Of a stretch of 64,000 nucleotides of DNA, positions 37,128 through 59,031 are shown in pieces. The stretch is from Ignelater luminosus (Eukaryota > Arthropoda > Insecta > Coleoptera > Elateridae): contig VTPC01091033.1 of NCBI GenBank assembly GCA_011009095.1, positions 382,795 to 446,794 of the forward strand, in the 5' to 3' direction. The notes beneath the pieces are model-generated. The model saw only the letters and a program-made list of their open reading frames with translations. It was not told where the DNA came from and ran no database searches. Position 1 is the first letter of the stretch; each line of letters begins with the position of its first letter. The translations under genes and the position numbers were made by a program.

Positions 37128-39376
37128 TTAACCAGTCGGTTGCTCTAATAAATTCCTGTTTGTTAATGAATCTTTAAGCATGTGAAATAGCTGAAGTTGT
37201 TGTTCAGGTTTCAAGTATAATACTTGTGACAATAATTTCTGTGGACTATCTGTCTGTATAAAACTAGTTAAATAGACATTAACAAATGTTGCCATTAAAA
37301 ATTGACAATCAAACCGATCCATTATGCCACCGTGTCCTGGTATCACATCTCCAAAATCCTAAAAAGTGAAGTAATTTTAATTGGCATTTTGCGTTTTGAG
37401 GTTGCTCAATATTACATTACCTTGATTTTAAATGCCCGTTTAAATCCTGATGCAAAGAATCCTCCAAACGGTCCAATTACACTACTAAACACAGACAGTG
37501 ATAAAGAATGTAGAATAAACGGATACAGACTAATGGTGTTCTTCATTCCCAGCTGTAAAATTGATTATTTTAATGTAAGATTCTAAACAAATTAATATTT
37601 ACTTACTATCTGCAATATGCCAGATAAAAATCCTGGTAGAGTATATTCTTTTGGTCTAAACAAAACGCTAGGTTCACATTCCATCGTCATGCGACCTTCA
37701 ACTTCATTATATTCAATTGGGCAGACAAAATATGGATACTGACATAATACCCATGAAAACTTAAAAAACAACCAATTAAGAGTAAAGTCAGAGCATCCGT
37801 AAGTAATAACTTACCATGCAACCAAAAATAACAGTAGAAATCCCACCACCGATGAATCCTTCCCAAGTCTTTTTCGGTGACAATTTAATCAATGGTGTTT
37901 TCCCGAAGAAAAATCCGAAAACATATGCCATAATGTCATTACAAATTATCATGGATACAGGAACAATGAACCAAATAAGTCCTTCAAATATATTCTTAAT
38001 AATTAAATATGATTGGGTCACAACAATTAGTAGAGCTACATGGGTCCATGCAAACAAAGAGAATTGTTTCATGTAGTATTTTTTGACTAGACTGAGAACA
38101 AACCAGACAAATCCACCGCAATACAAGCAAAATGAAATGAAACGATGGTATGTTACTAAAACTCGCAAGAAATCCTAAAAACAAACAAATTTTGTAAAAG
38201 TAACAAAATTGTAAATTAAATACTTACAGTCCTGTTAATAACAACACCAAAGTAGTCCACTAAACTTTCTCCATAAAAGAAATAATTTGAAGTTAGAAGA
38301 AAGTACCATGAGAGAGATCTAAACCAAGGAAGTCCATGTATACGATAGACAGCATAACCTATGCTGATTATTTCTTCGAAACATTTCACTTGAACTATTA
38401 ACGTCTAAAATACATTTATTGACTTCATTTATATGAAATACACATAAATTATATTGGATGTACATTGTTTCAATTTTGTTTTAGTTATGAATAAAGAATC
38501 GCTAATGTTGATTGTCAAACTGACAGTAGTAATTTTGAAGGTTAGTTGTCATTGACAGTCTAACCTAAAATTCATGTTATCTTTTTTAGGAAAAATTTAC
38601 CTACATTTTATTTTTCTGTTATCTCCTGATCATTACAAACACTCATTAAAAAATGTACAAGTTATTAATCATATGCAAATATAAACATAATGAAACGAGT
38701 CTGAATAGTTAATTAAACATTCAAACAAAATGTGAATTACAATTAGCATTACTAGGCAAGTTTTAAGTCTGGATATTACTTACGGTTATCATTAATGCTA
38801 ATGGACCTCCGTAAATAACGAAACAGAAAAAGGAGATCATAATAAAACTAAAAATTCCTCTAACGACCCAATTGCGCCAACGATCAGGAAGATCTTTAAC
38901 TAAGGAATCAAGAATGGAAGGAGATTTATGCGTTCCTGATGGAATTGATGTTGATAAATCAACCACAGGTGGTTGATCTCCAATCTTGTCATCTTCACTG
39001 TCCACCTAGAAATTGTTTTATGGAATATACCCTTTGATGGCAAATTAAAAAAAATTTATTTTTTGTAAATTCATTTATCACTCAAAAACATGATTTTTGC
39101 TGTATCATGGTATATGTTAATTTCTTTAATTGGAAATAAATTAATCCCTATAATTAATAGACGAAACCTTAAGAAAATACCAGCTGTACTAATCTGCTGC
39201 AAAGTATTTGTATTTGCAGAAGCCCTACATAAACAACAATGAATTACAGATTTAAAGATGTATCTAATTCTAAAAAGTCAATATACAATTCCAATGAATT
39301 ATTAACTTACATGATCACTCTCAGTGGATTCTATACTTTTCTCTTCACCATCACGCCTTTTTCTTAATTCTGACAT
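37128..39376 (-). CDS. CdsA: CDP-diacylglycerol synthase (phosphatidate cytidylyltransferase)
   Basis: Seven exons, all in phase 0: 39311-39376, 38784-39005, 38228-38404, 37815-38174, 37607-37759, 37421-37552, 37128-37358. They give a complete 446-residue protein, the usual length of animal CDS enzymes. The enzyme makes CDP-diacylglycerol from phosphatidate and CTP at the ER, feeding phosphatidylinositol synthesis. An acidic/basic N-terminal tail (about 1-80) precedes several membrane segments. [13 protein letters not shown] lies near residue 260. The family signature SGFKR....[18 protein letters not shown] spans the exon 6/7 junction (~355-385) with the expected Lys, Asp, His and Gly residues intact. 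All splice sites are GT-AG. No defects were seen. Confidence 0.95.
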
Positions 39377-40150
39377 TTTGTCAACGATTTATTTTCCAAC
39401 GTAAATATGGAAAATTATTCAGTCAGCTTCATGTTTTGTAAACAATACCTCCGTTGTCTCGAAAACTAATAACGCAGAAGTCCAATAAAATCAATACACA
39501 AAAACTCATCGACGAGAGGTTAGGTCAGGTTCATATCTCAAATAGGCTTTGACGTTATTGCCGATTAACATTGTTGTCAAGCTCATTATTGATTTACTTG
39601 TTTTAAGTGCAACATAAGACTGTTTCTTATTTTTGTATTTTATATTTATTATAGAGATTATGTCCTTAATTGAACCGATAATGAAAGATGGCTTAGAGTA
39701 GGTTATATTATAAAAATATAATAATAATAAAAGAATTATTTGATGATTCACGTAATCTTAGAAAGTTAAAAAGTCTGGCAACGTCTATTGTCTGTTACGT
39801 ATTGTAATGGTTCGTAACCAAACTATTATTTGCATATTGAAATAACAAGGTTACACCTTATGACAAGATAAATAAAATAGTGTAAATAAACCATCACATT
39901 AAGTAGTTAGTTTTCATGTACATAATAAAGTAAATAGGATTTAATAAATCACGCGTGAAGAGTTTAAGAATGTCACATTGCTCCAAGGATGATTAAATAG
40001 TTTAATAATAGGTTTTAAGGTGGCGTTGACAAGTTTGCAGTGTTAATGAACTATTCTTCAATCTTATTAAATCATAAAAAGGTTCGTAATTTTTAAAAGA
40101 TTCTTATACTTTTCTTGAATCTTGTTAATTTTTGCTTTGTAGGATTCACT
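39377..40150. promoter_or_regulatory. Divergent promoter region between CdsA and cnk
   Basis: 774 bp separate the CdsA start codon (minus) from the cnk start codon (plus). It must hold both 5' UTRs and probably a shared promoter. A splice acceptor-like tttgctttgtag ends at 40142, just before the cnk ATG, so cnk probably has an intron in its 5' UTR. No TATA box stands out on either side. Confidence 0.5.
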
Positions 40151-50164
<10,014 letters not shown>

Positions 50165-50994
50165 TAAATGGTAGTGTATTTAGAAATGAGAATTGTGTTA
50201 GAAATAGAAGGTATCAGAAAATTTGAAAAGTTTATGTTGAATCTATATAAAAACTTGATAATTCCATTGTTATCGTTAACGTTAGTTTTGCTTTTGCTTT
50301 TTACACCAAAGCACAGATCAAGTTAAATTTAGTAAATTGACTTACAATGAATGGTTTATTTGTTTCTTTAAATATACGAATTATGACTTACGATATTAAA
50401 AAGTAGGAAAAGAAAAAACAATTTTGCTTTGATTACAATTATGCACTAAATAGCCTTTGATTTGCATGCCATGAATAAGACTTGAAAGTTCAAATGGAAT
50501 TTATTGATATTTTTATTTATATCCGTAATGTGGCATAGAAAATAGTTAGCTCAAGATATTTAAATATTATAAGATAATAATAATAATTTTGACTGTGATG
50601 ATGAAATTAAACATCAGGATTTATTAAAACTAATTTTACAAATTAAATATTGTTATATAATATTGCCTTATTTAGATAGATGAATTTACATTTTTAATTA
50701 CATTTTATCATTTAATTGATATATCTATGTATAAGTTGTTAATATATAGTTTACTACTATACATTTTAATTCACTCTGTAATTTGATTAATTTTAGAAAA
50801 TTTTATTATTAAATGACGTTGCGTATTGAAAGTTTTTGTTTTTAATACCCTTTTTATATTTAGCTCATTTGGTTACTTGATTAGAATGCTATTGTTTCTA
50901 CATTTACAATAGTCAATTTTTAAAGTCTTCATTCATGGTTCTCTCATTTTTACAACGTGACGCACGCTGTGTTTAACAATTGTAAACTTTTATA
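50165..50994. other. 3' flank of cnk
   Basis: AT-rich sequence after the cnk stop; AATAAA overlaps the region immediately downstream of the stop codon. No other gene or repeat is recognised. Confidence 0.5.
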
Positions 50995-51493
50995 CAGACA
51001 TTGAAAAGTTACTTTAAAAAAGTAATTAGTTACAGTTACAGTTACTTTGTCAAAAAAATGTAATTAGTTACAACTACAGTTACTTGATTTTAAAAAGTAA
51101 CTACTTACCATTATAGTTACAGCAAATATGTAACTGAGTTATACTTTACTGTTACTGTCAGTTACTTTGATTCTATAAAAGAAAAACTTTTCAGAGCCCA
51201 TCAAAATTTAAGGTGGTTCTAATTAATTTTTCTTTGTACTGTACAACTCTTAGAATTACACAATATGAAAACATGTATTTTCTGAACATCATCAAAACTA
51301 AATTCGAAAATGGATTATTCAAGTAACGCAAAGGTAATGAAGTCGTTACTGTTACACACTTTTTGTAATTAGTTACAATTACTTTACTATGTCTTTATAA
51401 AGTAACATGTTACCTTTAGCGCTACTGAAAAATGTAATTAATTACAAGTAATGCGTTACATGTAACACACTACTTCCAATGCCTGCTTTTATA
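50987..51493. mobile_element. hAT MITE (491 bp) rich in GTTAC motifs
   Basis: The left terminus CAGACATTGAAAAGTTAC (50995) and inverted right terminus CAATGCCTG (to 51485; read inverted CAGGCATTGGAAGTA) are flanked by perfect 8-bp duplications CTTTTATA (50987-50994 and 51486-51493). Both subterminal regions are packed with AGTTAC / GTAACT and TAATTAGTTACA motifs in both orientations, a composition known from hAT elements that bind transposase through repeated subterminal sites. No transposase frame is present. Confidence 0.92.
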
Positions 51494-52100
51494 TAATACT
51501 GTAGAGAAACCAATACAGGGTATACTCCATATTTTAAATTGCTCTTTAATTACACCGATTAACAGAGTTTTTGGTTCTTAAACAAAACTAGGTAATCCTT
51601 ATGTAACTTTTCATTCTGAATTCAAATCTGCTTTCAGATTTTTTCTATCATGTGCAGTTTTTGAAATATATGCATATGAAGTTCCAGTGGACAGCATAAT
51701 TATAATTACATAAGGTAATTACGTATTAGTGATAAGAAGTTTTGGAAATGAGGCAATTGCATTCCGCATATATTAGAAAGCTGTTAACATGTCATCAACA
51801 GGTATGCCACTCTCATCAATATTTATAAATATTATTTCAACTTTCCGTAAGTGAGATCACTTATGTATGAACCTGTTCAGTGTTAGTACTGTTTTGTGGA
51901 GCGTGTAAAGTTTTATAAAGTTGCATTATCACTGTTCAACAAAGAAAATTTCTTGTGTTTTGAGTGATAACTATAGAAATATTAATACGTTAAACACCAG
52001 TAAATGAAGGGTCATCAAAAATGTGTTTTCTTCTGTTTTATTTCAAATTTGTTTTAGCGGTCTCCTGGGACTGCCATGGCGGAATCGGAATAATATTCCA
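51494..52100. other. No gene recognised
   Basis: Intergenic AT-rich DNA between the hAT MITE and the piggyBac relic. Confidence 0.5.
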
Positions 52101-52211
52101 CCCTAAAGGTTCTTGTTGACTTTTGAGTTCTTGTGTTATCATTCCGTTAGTAAACATCAAATCATTCGGGATGTGCTAAAAAAGTGGTGTTTCATGTTGG
52201 GCTGTTTTATT

Positions 52212-55060
52212 ATGAGTCAACATACAAAATGCATTTTAGAACTTGCAAAAACTGTATCACAATTTAGTGACGGTAGGTATTGTTATTTTCTTGTGTTTAA
52301 AACGTAATATATCTTAACCCTTATCCAGTCAAGGTGGGTCCAGTGGACCCGGGGCCCATGTTACTTTGTCATATTTTCTAAAATATTCGTCTTAGGGTAA
52401 TTAGCCCTTATGACTTCTAAAAGTACCTTAGGTAGAGTGTTATCAGTTAGTCGAATATTCTAATTTACATTTAGTAGATGAAAAAAGAATTTTTAAAATT
52501 GATTATTACTAAACAATTCTTTGTAAATTATGTTTATCTTTTGTTGTAAGTTTCAAATGACAATGTTAGTGATAATTACGGGGATTTATGGTATTATAGA
52601 ATACAAAATTCTGAAATCGACTGAATTGATATTTTTTAGATGTCACTGTACTGAAATACGAAAATAAACTGACCCATTTTAAAAATTGCAAATGTTAAGA
52701 GCTTTTAAAATAATTTTGAAAAGGTCTTTTGTATGTATGGTAGTATCAAATAAAAATTTTTATTGTGCCTTTGCTGCCCTTTTAGGTAAAGTTTGCCTGG
52801 GCTTTAAATTTACAATATTATGTCGAATGAAAGAAGACAGGAATTTAACAAAAGTCACGTTCAAGCTATAAAATATATGACTGTAGAAAAATTCTAGAGA
52901 AATAAAGAATACCCAATATAAAAATATGATTTTTGTTATGCACTCTTTCTGCTGCCCTTCTAGGTAAATTAGTTTATATGATTTTGCAGAATTATGTCGA
53001 ACTAGGGAAGACATTTACTTCTAGTCATCTTAAATAATAATTATTTTCATCTCATTTAATTACCCATGGATGCAATACTAATAAAAAGTACTGCACTAAC
53101 TTTATAATCCAAAGTCGGCTCTATTGGACTCACCTTGCCTGGTAATGTAACTAAAATACGTTGCCCAGATAAGGGTCAACCTCAAACTTTGTGCTAACGA
53201 GCATTTATTTCACAACATGTATAGTGGAGATTTCTATTGATAGAATATTTCATTCCACAATGCTTATTTATTTTTTAGATTCGTCATCAGAAACGACGGA
53301 GAATCCTGAGGATGATCCCTACCATTGTTCATCAGATTCGCTTGATGATCCTATTTACAAAGTAAATAAAAATGATGAAAGCAATTCAGAAACTGAATAA
53401 GTTGCACAAAGTGTATCTCCTGTTCCTGGTATGTTTAAAGACGCAAGTACAGGACATCCGATGGAAGTATATCCCCCTTGCAGTATTTCATCTGTTGAAA
53501 CACCCAAGTCAATATCAGAAAGAGTCCGTCAATGAAAATATGGAGGAAGGTGTTCCTGAAATGTCCACAGTTGTTTTAAACGTAGGTGATATCAATGATA
53601 ACGAAATTGTAGAGGAAATAATATAGAATGGCGAGATCCAGTTGGAAACCACGAACAGTTTGTATTTGATCCTCAGAATACCGATATTAATCCTGAAGTT
53701 GCTGCCACATTAGTTGGAGGTACACCTGCCGATTTCTTTTCATTGTTTGTGGGTAATGAAATATTGCAAATCATGACTGATCAAACAAATCTTTCTGCAA
53801 CACAAAAACTTATGAACGCTGATGATGTTTCTGAAAATAGTTGTCTCCGTGCTTGGACACCAACCAGCAAAGAAGAAATGAAAAAATTTTTAGGCATATT
53901 AGGTTATATGGGTTTGGTCAAACTACCTAGACTAAAATGTTATTGGAATAAAAGAAAAAAATGATATCAAGTTAGCATCGTCGGTCGGATAATGAGTAGA
54001 AATCGTTTCGAACTCTTATTGAATCTATGGCATTTTAGTGACAACCAAATGTGCCCTGAAGGAGACAGCGGTTACAAAATCAAGCCTTTGATAAATTTAT
54101 TTCAAGAAGCTTACACTCCAATGCAGGAGTTTTGTATCGATGATGTGCCATTTCGAGGCCGACTCATTATGAAGCAATACATTCCACAAAAGACACATAA
54201 ATATGAAATAAAATTATTCAAACTATGCTCAGGTACTGGATTCACATGGAACATGAAATTATATTGTGGGAAGCACAGAGATGCCAATATTTCTGTCCCC
54301 ACTAGTGTTTTTATGGAGCTGTCAAGAACTCTTTTAAATTCAGGCAGAACAGTAGATACAGATACTACATGAGTTTGGAGTTGGCAAATCAACTTTTAGA
54401 TAATAAAACACATTTGTTGGGTATCCTAAGAGCAAACCGAAGAGGAAATCCCAAAGAAGTAACAACAAAAAAGCTTAAAACTGAGGAAATTGCTGCAAAA
54501 GAAAATAATCGCGGCATATGTATTTTAAAGTGGAAGAGATGTGCTGATGCTGTCGACCAAGCACATACATGAAACGGTAGTGGTACATAAACAAACTGGT
54601 GATATAGAAAAGCCTGTTGCTATTTTGGATTATAACAAAGCCAAAAGTTCGATTGATCTTCCAGATCAAATGCCTAGTTATAACAGGGCACTTAGCAAAA
54701 CAGTTAAATGATACAGGAAAATTGCCATTGAACTGATATTTGGTACTGCATTAGTAAATGCCCATTTTCTCCATAAGGCTCTAAGCAATAAGTCAATGTC
54801 TATTATGGAATTCAAGGAAAATATTGTTGAGAGTTTAATGTTTGCAGCAAACGAACCAACGACACCAACAAACGGCGGTAAAAAACGTGAAAGAAAAAAG
54901 GCATAGCTCACAAAGTAAGACGGTATTGTAAAGGGTATTATGCTAAGAAGCTAAAACGACATATCAAAAAACAAAGTGTCCAAAGTTACCACATATTGTG
55001 ACAGTTGTGATGAAAATCCTCATTTTTGCTTTGATTGTTTTAGCATTTATCATAAATAAA
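52212..55060 (+). mobile_element. piggyBac-like transposase relic, with an intron
   Basis: MSQHTKCILELAKTVSQFSD from 52212 joins through GT-AG sites (52272|52273 and 53279|53280) to DSSSETTENPEDDPYHCSSD. This is the acidic N-terminus usual for insect piggyBac proteins. After frame breaks near 53400-53635, the body reads WRDPVGNHEQFVF, TPADFFSLFVGNEILQIMTD and KFLGILGYMGLVKLPRLKCY. It continues MSRNRFELLLNLWHFSDNQM, IDDVPFRGRLIMKQYIPQKT and GILRANRRGNPKEVTTKKLK. A broken Cys-rich tail (RRYCKGYYAKKLKR, then YC.SC and LC.DCF-like remnants) lies at ~54920-55060. Stops at 53398, 53624, 53962, 54370 and 54570 or so show inactivity. The intron holds a separate piggyBac-type MITE. Confidence 0.85.
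52314..53179. mobile_element. piggyBac-type MITE nested in the relic's intron
   Basis: The left end TTAACCCTTATCCAG and the inverted right end (read inverted TTGACCCTTATCTGG) share the CCCTTATC terminus with TTAA/TCAA flanks, as expected of piggyBac insertion. A second shared block, CAAGGTGGGTCCAGTGGACC on the left and inverted CAAGGTGAGTCCAATAGA on the right, lies at different distances from the two ends, the asymmetric subterminal layout of piggyBac. Inside, ~105 bp (ctgcccttYtaggtaaa ... attatgtcgaa) occurs twice in tandem (~52765-52875 and ~52930-53035). No transposase frame is present. Confidence 0.8.
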
Positions 55061-55319
55061 CATACAAGTTGTTTCTCGAGCTATTTGGTTAGTTTACAAA
55101 CTAGCATTTAGATTTAGGTGTGTATAAAATGACTTGTCTTACATAGGATCAAATATTTGTTTCATCTTGATTATAAATAAGTTTAGAAAGTGTTACCTTG
55201 CTTATTTTTTAAGTTTATATTATTTTATATTTTTGATACCTTTGTCATACATGTATTTGAATAAAATATATGTGTAATTTTTTCTTTGTTTTTCTAACTA
55301 AAAAACTGACAAGTTCACA

Positions 55320-56340
55320 TAGTCCCTACAGGCCGTGGCGGTTAAACTGGCTAATACAAGGGCCTGCTGGCTTGTGTGACGTCAAAAATAAAATCAATGT
55401 CCAGCAGTCTGTAGTGACTGGAAATTTGGAAAGGGAGGATTTCATACAAATATATACTGACGGATCTAGATTAGAAAATGGTAACGCAGGCGCGGCATAT
55501 GTTATACATAACGAAGATAGGGAAATTAAAAATGGGAAATTCAAATTAGGATCGGGGTGTTCGATTTTTCAATGCGAACTATTAGCTATTAGAGAGGCAT
55601 TAAAGTACATTAGGGAGAATAATTTCGCATTTAGGGAATGTACTTTAAATAGCGATAGCAGATCAGTTTATTAGCGTTACAGGGAATGCGGCAACCAACT
55701 AATTTACGGGCGGAAACGTGGAAAATATATAGGGAAGTGTTAGAAACAGTAAGAATTAGATTTAGATGGATAAAAGCACATATAGGAGTGATAGGTAACG
55801 AAAGGGCAGACGAGTTAGCTAAGCAAGCAGCTGCAGAAGTAGGAATTAGGGAAATATTTAATGTTGCCCCTAGATCATTAGTTAAAAGTAGGATTAGGCA
55901 AAATTTAAAAGATATTTGGAATGATAGATGGAAAAAGGCAACTACAGGTAGATTAACACAAAAATTTATTCCAAACATAGAATTAATGAGAAAAATTGGG
56001 AGATTAGACAAAGATGTAGTACAGCTGCTAACAGGACATGGGAATTTTAGATCTTATTTAGTTAAAATAGGTAAATTAAACGAGGACGAAATATGATGTA
56101 CATGCGGAGAGGGAGAAGATACCGCGGAACACGTACTATTTACATGTAGGTTAGAAAGCAGAGCTAGGGAAATAGGAAATAGAAACTTAATTAAAATAGG
56201 TTATAGGTGGCCATCAAATATAAATGAGGTAGATTGTTTAAGTAATAAACTCGAATGGTGGGAAGAATTAAAACGCTACGCGAAAAAGGTAGATAGATTG
56301 AAGGCGCCGACGCGAATTTACAAATTCTTAGGCATATGAG
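55320..56340 (+). mobile_element. 5'-truncated non-LTR retrotransposon: RNase H and Zn-knuckle tail
   Basis: After PYRPWRLNWLIQGPAG (~55335) an RNase H domain follows. IYTDGSRLENGNAGAAYVI (first Asp), FQCELLAIREALKYI (Glu) and LNSDSRSVY (second Asp) precede a stop or frameshift near 55675. In the new frame, RFRWIKAHIGVIGNERADEL carries the His/Asp end of the fold. A TGA at 56094 interrupts the terminal Zn-binding motif, which continues as CTCGEGEDTAEHVLFTC. The frame ends FLGI-stop near 56338. This order is characteristic of R1/Jockey-like ORF2. The reverse transcriptase is absent (5' truncation), and the element is otherwise well preserved. Confidence 0.85.
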
Positions 56341-57184
56341 TTGGTAATTCTACTCCCCTCGAAACGCCCTAATGTCGCCCCACCGACGAAACCGACCCAC
56401 CACCGATGCTTAACCCTGTGGGCTTCGCCTCGAGAGGCTAACCTATGGAACTCGAACCCACCATGGACCGCCTGCCTAGCAACGTCGCCCGAGTAAGAGC
56501 GCTGCCTGGGGCTTCCAAGGGAGCGGGGCTTCTGGCAACAATGGAGCTAGACGCCCTGTCCGTCGTTGGACCGTCCGTCACGTAGATACGTCTCGTTGCC
56601 GGCTTCTGAGACGTTGGCTAGGTACCCTGACGAAGCAGCAATCCCGGACCGCTCGGGTTAGCTAGCGAAAGACGAGCGAAAAATGTCGGGAGAGAGCAAC
56701 CGGGAAAGAAGAAGAGACGACGCAAGCGGTGGTGAGGTGAAGGTCGGTTGGTTGGTGGACTCGGGGGGGAAGGGGCCGGAGCGTAAACAGGGGATTCTTG
56801 AAGTATCAAATAGGCAAAGAAGCAGTACGGTAGAGTGACCCTCTACGGCTCGGTGTGTCTTCTTTTATTAAATACGTAAAGCTAGGGTCAGAGGGGAAAG
56901 GGGTTGGCGGGCTTATTTTTGACAAGCGGTTCAGGACTGCTTTGAGATAAACCAATTTAATTGAGCACGTTTTATTTACAGCATGATTATTATATAGCAT
57001 AGTAGAGAATGTAATGTTGACGAATTAACGTATGATGGAACGTTCTCTACGATGTATTGCGTTATCCTAATCGGATTTCGTATATTTTCCAAATTTACCT
57101 GTAGTGACCGCAGTGGCCTGGGCGGCATTCTCTTGAGCGGTCCCTACTGACCACTATGACGTTTAACGTGGTAATCATATCTCG
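56341..57184. other. Probable 3' UTR of the retrotransposon and spacer
   Basis: GC-richer sequence directly following the RNase H tail (56341-56830) is probably the element's 3' UTR. I found no poly-A end. Beyond it to 57184 is unassigned. Confidence 0.4.
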
Positions 57185-58693
57185 TAAATGTGCGAACGAT
57201 CCGGATAGTTTTTGTTACGTTTGGGGAGAGTTTACTGCTAAACACCAAAAACGATGTTTTACTGCACTAATAAGGAGAGCTTATAGTCTATACTTTGGAT
57301 GACAAGTTGGAGATCGAGATAAGCAATGGACACCACATATTTGTTGTATTTCTTGTGTAAATCGCTTTTGACGGTGGATAAAAGGTTTCCATGTATGTAT
57401 GCCCTTTCCAGTACCTATGATATGGAGGGACCAAAAGGATCATCTAACCGATTGTTACTTCTGCATAACAAAGATAGCAGGCTTTTCTGCAAAAAATAAA
57501 AAATCTGTTGTGTATCCTAATTTAACATTGGCGATAAGACCCGTTGGCCATTGTACTGATCTTTTAGTTCCTGTGCCACCAGAAACATTTGAAGGATCAG
57601 ATGAAGAAAATGCTTGACATTGTTTCTAGCAATGATCCAGAGTTTATTCTTCCAGATCCCACTGAGCCACATTTGATAACACAGGCACAATTAAACGATT
57701 TAGTTCGTGATTTGAACTTAAGCAAAAGCAAAGCCGAGTTGCTTGGCTCCCGATTGAAAAGTTGGAATTTATTGGAACACAATACCACAATTAGTCATTG
57801 CCGTAACCGCGAAAAGAAGTTTTCTGAGTTTTATTCTATGGACGACAATCTTACCTACTGCAGTGATGTTAACGGTTTGATGGAAACCCTTGGACGTAAA
57901 CACAAACCAGAAGAATGGCGACTGTTCATTGATGCATCCAAATTTAGTTTGAAAGCAGTTCTATTGCACAATGGCAATGCATTGCCTTTGGTTCCCATTG
58001 CCTATTCAGTTCACCTAAAGGAATCTTATGAAACTATGAAATGCCTTTTAACTAGCGCAGACTATCAACGATGAAAGTAATAGCTTTGTTATTAGGAATG
58101 CAACTGGGATTTATTAAATACAGTTGCTTTTTGTATGAGTGGGACAGTCATGCTAAATTGCAGCATTATATTGTGAAAAGTTGGCCAAGTAGGCAGATAG
58201 TTGTGGGAGAAAAAAGTATTTTACATGAAAACCTTGTGGATAGAAACAATATCTATTTGCCCCCTTTGCATATAAAGTTAGGGCTGATAAAGAATTTTGT
58301 AAAAGGTATGGACCGTGGTCAAAAAAGTTTTCAGTACATAAAAGAAAAACTTCCAAAAATCAGCGAAACTAAGATAAAGAAGGGCATATTTGTGGGTCCC
58401 CAAATTCAACAATTAATGAATGACAGCGGTTTCGATGGGGTTTACAAGGAAAAGAAAAGGTGGCGTGGAATTGTTTCATATCTGTCGTAAAGGGCTTTCT
58501 GGACAACAACAAAGCTGAAAATTTCAAAAACCTCCTCGACGAAATGTTGACAGCTTACTGTAAAATGGAATGTAATATGTCGCTAAAGATGCATTATTTA
58601 TATTCTTATTTGGATTTTCTCCCAGGCAATTTGGCAGCTGTAAGTGATGAACTTGGGGAGCGTTTCCATCAAGACGTTTCAGCGTTGGAAAAC
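57185..58693 (+). pseudogene. Decayed member of a repetitive insect protein family of unknown function
   Basis: I recognise the family from its recurring presence in insect genomes but know no function. CANDPDSFCYVWGEF with a later CCISCVNRF resembles an N-terminal Cys-rich zinc motif. PFPVPMIWRDQKDHLTDCYF, GFSAKNKKSVVYPNL and FILPDPTEPHLITQAQLNDL follow, then GLMETLGRKHKPEEWRLFID, ASKFSLKAVLLHNGNALPLV, LLLGMQLGF and GNLAAVSDELGERFHQDV. Stops near 57300 and 57368 and frame changes near 57605, 58070 and 58450 break it. The C-terminus runs into the N gap. High copy number elsewhere would indicate a transposon-linked gene. Confidence 0.7.
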
Positions 58694-59031
58694 NNNNNNN
58701 NNNNNNNNNNNNNNNNNNNNNNNNNNNNNNNNNNNNNNNNNNNNNNNNNNNNNNNNNNNNNNNNNNNNNNNNNNNNNNNNNNNNNNNNNNNNNNNNNNNN
58801 NNNNNNNNNNNNNNNNNNNNNNNNNNNNNNNNNNNNNNNNNNNNNNNNNNNNNNNNNNNNNNNNNNNNNNNNNNNNNNNNNNNNNNNNNNNNNNNNNNNN
58901 NNNNNNNNNNNNNNNNNNNNNNNNNNNNNNNNNNNNNNNNNNNNNNNNNNNNNNNNNNNNNNNNNNNNNNNNNNNNNNNNNNNNNNNNNNNNNNNNNNNN
59001 NNNNNNNNNNNNNNNNNNNNNNNNNNNNNNN
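58694..59031. other. Assembly gap (338 N)
   Basis: Unresolved bases between the plus-strand repetitive pseudogene and the minus-strand lipoprotein gene. The missing 3' exons of the lipoprotein gene would have to lie here or be absent from this haplotype. Confidence 0.95.
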
